Positions 15,399 through 23,500 of a stretch of 40,865 nt of DNA are shown in pieces. Source of the stretch: Verrucomicrobiaceae bacterium (GTDB lineage Bacteria; Verrucomicrobiota; Verrucomicrobiia; Chthoniobacterales; JAATET01); assembly GCA_027488755.1 (NCBI GenBank), contig JAIYAZ010000013.1:1-40865 (forward strand), given 5' to 3'. Both the position numbers and the translations under genes were made by a program. The notes beneath the pieces were generated by a model. It ran no database searches. It had not been told where the DNA came from and saw nothing but the letters and a program-made list of their open reading frames with translations. The stretch's first letter is position 1, and each line of letters begins with the position of its first letter.

Positions 15399-17495
15399 CT
15401 ATTGCCCAATGTCGCCCGGCGTTGCCTTCGGGAACGAGACGGCGTCGAGTCGCACGCGATATGCCTTGCTGGCCCCCGCGCCGACGAAGCGAAGCTGAAT
15501 TTCTCGGATAGCGGCGGGATCGAACGGGCTGAAGGGGTGGACGCGACCGAACACCCACGGGTGAAAATCCGCGTAACCGAGCAGGACGGTATCGCCCTCG
15601 TCGCGGAAGTAGTTGCGACCGAAGTTTTCTACGAGACTCCACCTCTGCCCGTCGCGATCAACAAGGTCCACTCGCACGAGTGGCGGATCGCCACCGGCGG
15701 GATTGATCACCCGAAGTCGCAGGAACCCAGGAATCAGCCCGGGCAGGCCGGCGGGTGTGGCAGCGACGGCCATCGGCGGAGTGACGGCGTCGAGGTTGCG
15801 GTCGCAAACGAAGAATTCCGCTGAGCCATCTGCGGCAGGAGCGCGACAAAACACGCCATTGAGACCGAGCCAGGGTGCGCGCCGGCTTGTCTCGGTAACC
15901 GGGGCCGGGCCTCCAATGCGGTTCCAGGTCGTTCCGGGATCCGCGAGGGTGAGCGGCACGACAGCTCGAGGGGTCAATTCTCCCGCCGGGGTTTCGACCA
16001 CAAACTCCACGCCAGTGGTCATATTCTTCCCAACCCTTGCAAACCCGCGCAGCGCGACCCTCGCGTAACCCTCGACCGGCGGCGTAATCGTAATCAGCCG
16101 GGTAACTCGGGTGAAAGACGGCACCCGCAGCGTGACGGCCCCGCCGCCCTCCACCCGAACGGTTGCCGCAGCGACGGCTAACGGCTCAAGACGCACGTCC
16201 TGCGCTTGTGGCGAGAGATTATAGATCCGCAACTCGCCCCGCATCGGCTCGCGGACGCCCTGCGCGTCCCGCCGGAACCAATAACTGCGCGTGACCTTGC
16301 TGGGCAGAGCGCTCGCGGCGGCGGGCAACCATTGCAGCACCACCGGGCATGGAGTGGGCGGGGGTTGGGCAAAAATACCGCCGGGCGGCACCAACCGGTT
16401 GGCCCGCGTGAAGGCGGCATAACGGGCCCATGCCGGGTGGACATCGCGGGCGGACTCCGTCATTCCGAAAGGCTCTCCCCGCCAAACCAAAATGAACGGC
16501 ATAAAGACCGCGGCTTTAGCGATGATCGCTTGGCGGGCACATTCGAGCAGGTAGTCCGCCTGCTCGGCCCGAGCAACCGGGTCGCCCCAGTCATCGCGGG
16601 GGATGTTATTGTGTCCCGCTTCGGTCACCCAGACCGGCAGCGTTCGGCCACCCGACCAGAACTGGGAAAACTCGCGGTGAGCGTCAATCAACGCCGCCAT
16701 CTCACTTGCGAACCCATAGTGGTGGATATTGATGGCATCGGTATAATAATATAGTCCGTTGCGGGCGGCCAAATCCAACCAAGGCCCCGGAGGGTAGGCG
16801 AGGGCACCCATTAGCACGGCAGGAATTGCAAGCAGCCTGCTGCTCTGAGGAATTGAAGTCTTGTCCGTTTTTTGGCTTTCCAGTTTTTTAGAAATTGCCC
16901 CCACTTTAAGACCGAGGTAGACCGCTTTTTGGTAGGCGGCGACGCGGTCGGGGAGATCGCGGCAATAGAGTGCATCTGGCTCGCCAACCATTTCCCACGC
17001 GTCCACAAGACCGGTAGTGGCACGAGCCGATTCGCAGTGCGCGAGGTAAACAGCCAAGAGATCCTCGGGCAATTGATTGAACGGTCGCTCCACGCGCGCA
17101 GGCGCGCCCGCAAACGCCACCACGCGAAATCCCGCACGGCGTTCCGCCGCCCAGACGCGGGAGGCGGGAAAGTCTGAAAGTCTGAAATCCTGCGATTCCG
17201 ATATCCTATCCGCATTTCGCCTACTCAGCTTTTGAGTCCGGCTGTCTCCATTTTGCTGCGGCTCATCTTTTTTTCCCAGCCCTCTTTCCCGCAGCCAGAC
17301 AATGCGCGACTCCCGCTCAAGCATGCGGAGATAGGCGGGGACCTCCCGTGGGAGCACATGGCAGGACAGGCACGCATCAATGCCCCAGCCGGATGGCCGA
17401 TTAGCGATCGAAGAAGAAGAATGGGAGGCGAATCCGCCGAGCACCGCGATGGCGAGCAGGGCAAATGCGGCAAGAATTCGAATGAGGGTTCTCAA
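15399..17495 (-). CDS. Secreted clan-A glycoside-hydrolase-like protein, 698 aa
   Basis: An N-terminal membrane segment (LIRILAAFALLAIAVLGG) indicates export. A TIM-barrel catalytic region follows, with VDAWEMVGEPD (putative acid/base Glu at residue 172) and LPVWVTEAGHNNIP (putative nucleophile Glu at 292), plus YTDAINIHHYGF. These are the paired glutamates of clan GH-A families such as GH39 or GH5; I cannot assign the exact family. The C-terminal half is beta-rich (LRIYNLSPQAQDVRLEPLAV and later segments) and may bind polysaccharide. The TTG at 17495 is chosen because GGGAGG stands eight bases upstream; TTG 17519 is the longer option. Residues 74-112 and 201-222 look like in-frame insertions of spacer-like DNA. 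A CLSCH motif occurs near residue 42. Its likely role is trimming or degrading the exopolysaccharide. Confidence 0.72.
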   Translation of the reverse strand: MRTLIRILAAFALLAIAVLGGFASHSSSSIANRPSGWGIDACLSCHVLPREVPAYLRMLERESRIVWLRERGLGKKDEPQQNGDSRTQKLSRRNADRISESQDFRLSDFPASRVWAAERRAGFRVVAFAGAPARVERPFNQLPEDLLAVYLAHCESARATTGLVDAWEMVGEPDALYCRDLPDRVAAYQKAVYLGLKVGAISKKLESQKTDKTSIPQSSRLLAIPAVLMGALAYPPGPWLDLAARNGLYYYTDAINIHHYGFASEMAALIDAHREFSQFWSGGRTLPVWVTEAGHNNIPRDDWGDPVARAEQADYLLECARQAIIAKAAVFMPFILVWRGEPFGMTESARDVHPAWARYAAFTRANRLVPPGGIFAQPPPTPCPVVLQWLPAAASALPSKVTRSYWFRRDAQGVREPMRGELRIYNLSPQAQDVRLEPLAVAAATVRVEGGGAVTLRVPSFTRVTRLITITPPVEGYARVALRGFARVGKNMTTGVEFVVETPAGELTPRAVVPLTLADPGTTWNRIGGPAPVTETSRRAPWLGLNGVFCRAPAADGSAEFFVCDRNLDAVTPPMAVAATPAGLPGLIPGFLRLRVINPAGGDPPLVRVDLVDRDGQRWSLVENFGRNYFRDEGDTVLLGYADFHPWVFGRVHPFSPFDPAAIREIQLRFVGAGASKAYRVRLDAVSFPKATPGDIGQ

Positions 17496-17584
17496 ACCAA
17501 AATCCTCCCTAAAGAGCAATCATCCGGGACATGGTTGATTGGTTTCGATTGCACCGAATCCAAAGAGGCCTGCATTTCAAGACG

Positions 17585-18139
17585 TCAAGTCCAACGGGGA
17601 CGCAAAACTTTGCAAGGATTGCCCCCTGCGACCATTCCAGAGGGCAAAGGCTTCGTGACCACTGAGCCAGCCGCAATCATGGCATCAGTCCCAATCAGGC
17701 AATCAGGGCCAACAAAAGCCTGAGCACCAACCCAAACCCCATCACCAAGCATAATGGGGCCGTTTCGGTAACTCATTGCCTGATCGCGGTAGTTGTGATT
17801 TCCCGAGCAGAGGAAGGCACGCTGGGAAATGCATGCGTGGGCTCCAATGCGCACTAGCTCAAAGTTCAAAATGCACACCTCCTCCCCAATCCAGGCGTGA
17901 TCTCCGATGGAAAGCTTCCACGGAAAATGAATATTGATTCGGGGCTTCAGAACGACATGTCGTCCCACCTGCGCCCCAAAAACTCGCAACAAAGCTGCCT
18001 TGAACCTAGAGGGCCAAGGCAAGGCCGAAAGAAAAAAGGCGACCTTACAAAGATACCAAACCGCCTCGACCCAGTATGGGCAACCACGCTCAAACCCGAG
18101 ACGGGGATCAAACAAATCGTTTCGAACCCGCGTATTCAT
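17585..18139 (-). CDS. WcaF-type polysaccharide O-acetyltransferase, 184 aa
   Basis: This cytoplasmic left-handed beta-helix acetyltransferase would use acetyl-CoA to O-acetylate a sugar of the repeat unit. The family pattern is clear: a hydrophobic N-terminal part with LFDPRLGFERGCPYWVEAVW, hexapeptide repeats (VGRHVVLKPRINIHFPW, LSIGDHAWIGEEV), the catalytic His in LCSGNHNYRD, then GDGVWVGAQAFVGPDC, IGTDAMIAAGSVVTK and the ending GNPCKVLRPR. The length is normal for the colanic-acid WcaF group. The ATG overlaps the stop of the upstream membrane-protein gene in ATGA, so translation is probably coupled. The acceptor is unknown. Confidence 0.9.
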   Translation of the reverse strand: MNTRVRNDLFDPRLGFERGCPYWVEAVWYLCKVAFFLSALPWPSRFKAALLRVFGAQVGRHVVLKPRINIHFPWKLSIGDHAWIGEEVCILNFELVRIGAHACISQRAFLCSGNHNYRDQAMSYRNGPIMLGDGVWVGAQAFVGPDCLIGTDAMIAAGSVVTKPLPSGMVAGGNPCKVLRPRWT

Positions 18140-18858
18140 TCTTTCGACTCGTTCACCAGCTTTGCAATCCCAAGCACACTCAACGCCAGAACTGAACTAA
18201 CAATCCATGCCCCGCCTAGGATCCCAAATGTCACGTAAACTTGCATCGTGCTCGCCCTCGCATTTTTAGCCAGGTGATCAATGCTCTCTGCGTTAAACGT
18301 CGCCCCTCGTCGAACATTCAGCCGCAGCTCTGTTCCAAGACCAAATGCTTGCCTCCAGTCCCCAGGTTGGGACTCTCCATTTACAAGCCGCTCGAGCGCT
18401 TCCATGTAATCTCCGGCGGAGTGGGTGATCGCGTTCACCATCGTCTTTTCATCGGACAAAATGACACCCTCTTGGTAACGCTTGAGTGCCATTTCAAATT
18501 TGTCATTAAATCTCCGGAGCACTGATTCAGGCAGTCGAATCTCTCCTCCGGGTTGAATCTCAACCAACGACGCCTGTGTTTCGGTGATCACGGACCCCAT
18601 TTTCAAACTGGCATCGACTCCGGCCAAGCTGTCGGCAAGCAGAATCCTCATGGCTTGGTCCACACGGCTAACGGACCAAAGGCAAACGATCATTAAAACT
18701 GCAGATGCTACTGTAAAAAGGCGGAGAACCATCCGAAGCCGGTCAAACTTACCCATGCGCTGAAAAGCGAGAGCCATATCGAGCATCCCAAGACCCACCG
18801 CGATCACTCCAACGCCCAGTCGAAAAAGGATCGAGAAAGAAGTCGACTTCGGAATCAT
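18136..18858 (-). CDS. Membrane protein with periplasmic helical sensor-like domain, 240 aa
   Basis: I do not recognise a family. The ATG at 18858 overlaps the stop of the GT4 gene in ATGA; the open frame upstream is the shadow of that gene. Predicted membrane helices lie at about residues 9-31 and 43-63, and again at about 210-232 near the C terminus. Between them is a roughly 140-residue, probably helical, extracytoplasmic domain (MRILLADSLAGVDASLKMGS through MEALERLVNGES). This layout recalls the ligand-binding half of methyl-accepting or histidine-kinase sensors, but the output domain is missing. Its position among glycosyltransferase genes suggests a role in assembly or regulation of the polymer; that is inference. 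Confidence 0.6.
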   Translation of the reverse strand: MIPKSTSFSILFRLGVGVIAVGLGMLDMALAFQRMGKFDRLRMVLRLFTVASAVLMIVCLWSVSRVDQAMRILLADSLAGVDASLKMGSVITETQASLVEIQPGGEIRLPESVLRRFNDKFEMALKRYQEGVILSDEKTMVNAITHSAGDYMEALERLVNGESQPGDWRQAFGLGTELRLNVRRGATFNAESIDHLAKNARASTMQVYVTFGILGGAWIVSSVLALSVLGIAKLVNESKE

Positions 18859-19955
18859 AAGTTCACGCAGGCCTCGGAGATTTGACCGCATAAGCGCGGC
18901 CATGAAAACTCCCGGGCAACTAAGTCGATGCCAGCCTGTCCCCGCTGATGACGCTCCAGGTCTGAGGCATGCAGGGCCTGCCCCAATGCGCGATGCACCG
19001 CTTGCTCTTCCGCTTCCGCAACCCAACCCGCCTCTGCACGCTCCACCTGGGGGATGCGACATTCCCGCGTTACCACAACCGGACATCCTGCGGCCATCGC
19101 CTCCAACACTGCCATTGGAAAACCCTCCGAGTAGGAAGTAAGCGCAAACACGCCGGCCGATGACAAAAGTCTAAGTTTGGCCGCCCCAGATACTGTCCCT
19201 GGGAGCTCAACGCGGGCAATCTGTTCCCGCCGAAGAGTCTCTCGGATTGTGGCCGCATAGCCACCTTCATCCGGCCCGGCAAGGACTAGGCGCCACTCCG
19301 GAAAATGTGGCCCCCAGCTGCTCCAAGCACGCAGTAATAGGTCGATCCCCTTCTTCGGGTGCAAACGTCCAAGGAATAAAATGGTGCGCTCACGCGGATC
19401 ATTACGAAACGGTTGAAAGTCAAGGGGATCGATTCCATTGGGGACAACGATGACCTGCGCCCGAATTCCTTGAGCGCGGATTTGGTCGGCTTCGACCTGC
19501 GTCAAAGCCCGCCAGAGGCGCGCCGCCTTCCAATTTGCTCGTTCAAAAAGCCACCCGGCAACGCGCTTTCTCAATTTGGAGCGACGAAGAATCCAGGGTT
19601 CCAACATCCCGTGAGGGTGAATCACCATGGGGCGCCGGTTGGCGCGGGCGTGGTGTCCACAAACCGCCTGCGGGTAAACGTAGAACCCGTGACTATGGAA
19701 CACTGCCCCCGACTCGCGGGCCAATTCACGCCCGCGTCGCCCGAGCCCCGGCGCAAAAAACGCCCGCTCGGGACCGCATCGCAAAAACTCCTCCGCATCT
19801 TTATTCGGAATCGTCTGCCGCCCTCGGGTCGAGAGCAAGGTGGATCGTTCTCCTTGGGCACGCATGGCGCAGTGCAGCGCATGTGCGGCGACGCCGAGCC
19901 CACCACCTTGCAGAGGTTCAAGTGACTGCACGTAATGAACGTGGTGCGGGCTCAT
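18855..19955 (-). CDS. Glycosyltransferase family 4, 366 aa
   Basis: This cytoplasmic or membrane-associated GT-B enzyme probably adds one sugar to the lipid-linked repeat unit. The N-terminal acceptor domain has GGGLGVAAHAL and HSHGFYVYP. The C-terminal donor domain has VVPNGIDPLDFQPF, ILFLGRLHPKKGIDLLLRAW, LVLAGPDEGGY and the E-x7-E signature in TSYSEGFPMAVLEAMAAGCP, followed by PVVVTRECRIPQV. The retaining mechanism is typical of GT4. It lies 13 bases downstream of the tandem glycosyltransferase and overlaps the next gene by four bases. Donor and linkage are unknown. Confidence 0.92.
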   Translation of the reverse strand: MSPHHVHYVQSLEPLQGGGLGVAAHALHCAMRAQGERSTLLSTRGRQTIPNKDAEEFLRCGPERAFFAPGLGRRGRELARESGAVFHSHGFYVYPQAVCGHHARANRRPMVIHPHGMLEPWILRRSKLRKRVAGWLFERANWKAARLWRALTQVEADQIRAQGIRAQVIVVPNGIDPLDFQPFRNDPRERTILFLGRLHPKKGIDLLLRAWSSWGPHFPEWRLVLAGPDEGGYAATIRETLRREQIARVELPGTVSGAAKLRLLSSAGVFALTSYSEGFPMAVLEAMAAGCPVVVTRECRIPQVERAEAGWVAEAEEQAVHRALGQALHASDLERHQRGQAGIDLVAREFSWPRLCGQISEACVNL

Positions 19956-19968
19956 GTTCGAATGGCCA

Positions 19969-22272
19969 CTACTTCCTCGGCATGCGAGCTACCGCCGCCG
20001 CGTTCGTAGCAAATCGTTGCAGCCCCCATTCGCCCACGATCTCACGTGAAGCGCGCCCCATTTCCTCCGCCCGGCGGAGATCCGTCCCAATCGAGTGGAG
20101 GTGCGCAGCCAGTTCGTCAATCGAATCGGGATCGAACTGAAAGCCATTCCTGCCGTGGTGAACAAGATCGGGCGCGCAGCCAGCAATGTTCGACACTACC
20201 ACCGGCAATGAACTCGCCATCGCCTCGTTGACGACGAGACCCCATTCCTCCCAACGACTTGGAAGAATAAATGCTGTCGCCAAACCGTAAAAAACCACCA
20301 GTTCAGCCGCCTGTCGAAACCCATAGAAATAGACATCCCCCGACGCCTTCCGACCAGTAAACGACCGGGGGCAGCTTCGCAAGTCCACGAAGGATAAACC
20401 AAGTTCCCCGCAAAGATCTCGGAGTTCATCCTCCATGGGACCGGAGCCGACGAAAACAAGCCGGGGCATTGCTTCGTTCGTCGAGATCACTCGCGCATAC
20501 GCCTTGATGAGATTCTGGAGGTTTTTTTTAAGCACCATTCGGCCTATATTTAAGAAGTAGGCTGGAGGCAACTCATAGACCTCTCGTAAGCGTTGCGCCT
20601 CACTGCGGCAACGATCCGCCTCTCGGGCAAAAAACTCGTTATCCACTACGTCGTAGCCGTCAACGATCCGATCGGGAGGAAACCCAAGACTCGAGAAATA
20701 GGCGATTTGCGGCGATCCCCCAACCAGCGCGGCATCAAAAGAGCTCACGAGTGCGCGTTTGATCGCCAAACTTAACCCTTTTGCTCGTGACGTGTGGCCA
20801 TGAGATTCGTTCATCATCACGATAGACGCCCCGACCATTTTTGCGGCCAACAGGATTCCCATTGATGCTTCGGGCCAGTAGCTGGGCACAAAAACGGTCC
20901 GAACCCGCTCACGGCGAAAAATTCGGACCGCCCGCAGAAATGCCTTAAAGGTCGGAGCAGTTTCCGCCGTCGAATCCGGCAGAAGCGTAAGCAGAGGCAA
21001 GCCAGGGTTTTCACGATTCCAAGCGTAGTCTGAAGTCTGGCTGGCGATCTCCACTCCGATGTAGCGCGTCTGCCCATCAAACTCCCGCACCGCTTGAAGC
21101 CGCGCGAGGTGGTAGGGGCCATACTGGGCCCACACGAGCGCAACGGTGGGGCGATGCGCTTTTTCGAAAAAGAAGTCCGCGGCGAGCAAAAACCGGTTTA
21201 CCATCTGCTCAATGCTGTATCGTCGGGCGATGAACTCAGAGATCTCCCTCCGACGGGAGTGCCAGATGACCGCCTGGGCAAAAAAATGCCTCAACCGAAT
21301 GCCAAGGTCTTTTGTGCTATCCGTTTCAAAAAACTCGGCGGTTTCACCGGGAAGACAGGCTTCGATCTCCGGAGAGTGAGGTTCGTCGCTAGAAATGAGC
21401 ATCGGAACGCCAAATGCCATACACTGAATGGCCGATAGCCCCACGTATCCCGGGGATACCGCCACCAAAGCGGCCGCATACAAATCTCTCAGCCGCTCGG
21501 TCTCGCTTACATGGCCGACGAAACGCACCCGATGACCAAAGCCTGATTTTCTGGCCCGCTCCTCAAGGGGCACCCGCTCGCTCCCCTCCCCGACAAAAAC
21601 AAGGGCGGCATCCTCCGGCAAGAACTGCGCCGCTTCCAAAAACGCCTCGAGGAGCAACCTTGGCTTCTTTTCGCCCACCAGCCGACCAACGTAGATGATG
21701 TTTTGAGCCGTTCCATGGGGAGCAACGCATTCGTCCCTTCGCACGCAGCTGTTTGGTGCCGCGAAAACCGGAACATGCCCCCGCATGCGTAAGTCTATTT
21801 GCCGGGCCTGCGTTTCGGAGTATGCAACGATCCCATCAACAAGACGCCCCATCAGAATGCGCCCCAAGGTGTAAACGCTTTTCCTCCCAATGCGACCCCA
21901 AGCATGCCCCCACAGGAGGGTGGGACGACCTGCCAAACGGCGCCGAAGCAACAGCCACCACGAACTCAAAATGCGCGGGTTAAACTCGCAAATCAAAGCT
22001 CCGGGGAAATCGGCCAGTGCATCCACCCCGCGTTGCCAGAGAAATCGCCTCCCGAGGAAAAACCGATTTTCAACGGGGCGATACCAATCCTTTTGCTGGG
22101 CACAGGTTCGAATTTCACTCGAGAAGAACGAATCACCGGCCCACACCTTCAACCCCGGTGAACGCTCCGCCAGCGCGTCAAAGACCGCCAAGCGGTAATC
22201 TGGCACGCACGTTTGAAGAACGGCCACCGATTCTTCCGTATCGGTCGGCTGGCATGCATTGGTTGTCTTCAT
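19969..22272 (-). CDS. Tandem double GT4-type glycosyltransferase, 767 aa
   Basis: Two complete GT-B units are fused. The N-terminal unit (about residues 1-370) contains YVGRLVGEKKPRLLLEAFL and VFVGEGSERVPLEERARKSG, but at the usual E-x7-E position it reads SPGYVGLSAIQCMAFGVPML, lacking the first Glu. The C-terminal unit (about 376-767) starts VALVWAQYGPYHLARLQAV and contains LNIGRMVLKKNLQNLIKAYA, FVGSGPMEDELRDLCGELG and a standard PSRWEEWGLVVNEAMASSLP. Two linked sugar additions by one polypeptide are plausible. I chose the ATG at 22272, four bases after the stop of the upstream gene; the longer frame is a shadow. The GC content in the second half appears lower than in its flanks. Alternatively the N-terminal half may be a non-catalytic acceptor module. 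Confidence 0.88.
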   Translation of the reverse strand: MKTTNACQPTDTEESVAVLQTCVPDYRLAVFDALAERSPGLKVWAGDSFFSSEIRTCAQQKDWYRPVENRFFLGRRFLWQRGVDALADFPGALICEFNPRILSSWWLLLRRRLAGRPTLLWGHAWGRIGRKSVYTLGRILMGRLVDGIVAYSETQARQIDLRMRGHVPVFAAPNSCVRRDECVAPHGTAQNIIYVGRLVGEKKPRLLLEAFLEAAQFLPEDAALVFVGEGSERVPLEERARKSGFGHRVRFVGHVSETERLRDLYAAALVAVSPGYVGLSAIQCMAFGVPMLISSDEPHSPEIEACLPGETAEFFETDSTKDLGIRLRHFFAQAVIWHSRRREISEFIARRYSIEQMVNRFLLAADFFFEKAHRPTVALVWAQYGPYHLARLQAVREFDGQTRYIGVEIASQTSDYAWNRENPGLPLLTLLPDSTAETAPTFKAFLRAVRIFRRERVRTVFVPSYWPEASMGILLAAKMVGASIVMMNESHGHTSRAKGLSLAIKRALVSSFDAALVGGSPQIAYFSSLGFPPDRIVDGYDVVDNEFFAREADRCRSEAQRLREVYELPPAYFLNIGRMVLKKNLQNLIKAYARVISTNEAMPRLVFVGSGPMEDELRDLCGELGLSFVDLRSCPRSFTGRKASGDVYFYGFRQAAELVVFYGLATAFILPSRWEEWGLVVNEAMASSLPVVVSNIAGCAPDLVHHGRNGFQFDPDSIDELAAHLHSIGTDLRRAEEMGRASREIVGEWGLQRFATNAAAVARMPRK

Positions 22273-22276
22273 CAAA

Positions 22277-23500
22277 TCAGGCCCCCGGGCTGAAAGAGCA
22301 AACGGCCCGGCGAAAATCCTCCCACCTGCGCGTACGCGCGAAGGCTTGCACCTCGGCGGGATCGACCGCGCCCGCGGCACTTCGGGCAACCAACCGGGCC
22401 AGCGCGGCCTCCAAGGCATCGATATCACCGGGCGGAACGAGGCTCACGTGATCGGGATTGGGGGAAAGATCGGGCAGTCCAGTGTTCGCGGTGCCGAGGA
22501 CAAGACATCCCGCCGCAAAGGCCTCAAGATACACGAGCCCAAACCCTTCAATCAGGGAAGGCATGGCAAGAATATCCGCCCGCGCAAAAAGATCGTTTAG
22601 CTCGGCGCGAGACACCGGCGGCGACACTCGCACGCTTGCCCCCAGAGCCTCGGCAAGCGCACGGATTCCGGGATCCAGCTTTCCGGCGACCACAACGAGA
22701 TCGGCACCCCACTCCGCCCGGCGCTTCCAAGCCTTGAGGAGATGGTGGAGACCCTTACGCTGCACCCCCTGCCCGGCGAAGAGAACAAGCGGGCGACCGT
22801 CCCGCGAGGCCTTGCGGGAACCCGGTTGGACCGAAACTTCCGAGCACCCATAGGGAGCCACCACGACCGGCTTACCCGGGACGACGCGTTCAATCGCTCG
22901 ATGCGTAAAGGAGCTCGCGCACACCACCCGATCCGCCAGCCGCAACTCCGCCTCGACCCGACCAGCGTCGCTCTCGGCCATCTCCCGGAGATGCAGACGG
23001 TGAGACCAGCCCACCTCGGGATGGCGATCGAAATCCGCCTCCAGAATCTCCCGGCAGAGAGTTGCCGGGGGATGAAAAACAAAAAGAATTTTTTCCCGAT
23101 CACGGGAGTCGGGCGCAGAGAACGCCTCCAGCGCATAGCCGCTGTAGGTGAAAAAACCCGCTCCCGTGCGACGGGCAATCTCCAGCGATTGTCGGCTCAA
23201 TCCCTCATCGAGCCGCTTGAAGACTCGCACCCGCTCCTCCTCGTTGCGGGCAAGTTTAAGTCCGACCATCTGCCGCAAAAGGGCGAGCGGCGAGCCTTGG
23301 ACTCGCCTCGACGGGAGGCCCGGGGCCCTTCGGTGGCCGAGGCGCAGACGTTGCACTATGGAGTGATTTGCCAGCGCATCCGGCACGTAAAGATCAGTGA
23401 CCAGACGTTCCAGGCAACCCGCCTCCTCCAGGGCAAGGGGCACCTGGTAAAAGTCCCGGTCTCGGTTGAATGCGCAAACGTATCTCGGGCGAGTGTTCAT
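22277..23500 (-). CDS. Glycosyltransferase family 4, 407 aa
   Basis: This is a GT-B glycosyltransferase. It starts MNTRPRYVCAFNRDRDFYQV with the ATG overlapping the Wzy stop in ATGA. The acceptor half includes FVFHPPATLCREILEADFDR and ELRLADRVVCASSFTHRAI. The donor half has VVVAPYGCSEVSVQPG, LVLFAGQGVQRKGLHHLLKA, LVVVAGKLDPGIRALAEAL and an intact E-x7-E in MPSLIEGFGLVYLEAFAAGC. The N-terminal part, with a His/Pro-rich acceptor site, suggests a distinct acceptor from the other GT4 enzymes here. It is one of at least four GT4 modules in the array. Confidence 0.91.
   Translation of the reverse strand: MNTRPRYVCAFNRDRDFYQVPLALEEAGCLERLVTDLYVPDALANHSIVQRLRLGHRRAPGLPSRRVQGSPLALLRQMVGLKLARNEEERVRVFKRLDEGLSRQSLEIARRTGAGFFTYSGYALEAFSAPDSRDREKILFVFHPPATLCREILEADFDRHPEVGWSHRLHLREMAESDAGRVEAELRLADRVVCASSFTHRAIERVVPGKPVVVAPYGCSEVSVQPGSRKASRDGRPLVLFAGQGVQRKGLHHLLKAWKRRAEWGADLVVVAGKLDPGIRALAEALGASVRVSPPVSRAELNDLFARADILAMPSLIEGFGLVYLEAFAAGCLVLGTANTGLPDLSPNPDHVSLVPPGDIDALEAALARLVARSAAGAVDPAEVQAFARTRRWEDFRRAVCSFSPGA

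Noticed and set aside
17351-17372. CxxCH (CLSCH) motif in the secreted glycosidase, suggesting c-type haem binding
   Set aside because: It is a single motif at the edge of a sugar-hydrolase barrel with no cytochrome genes or axial-ligand context nearby; chance is more likely.
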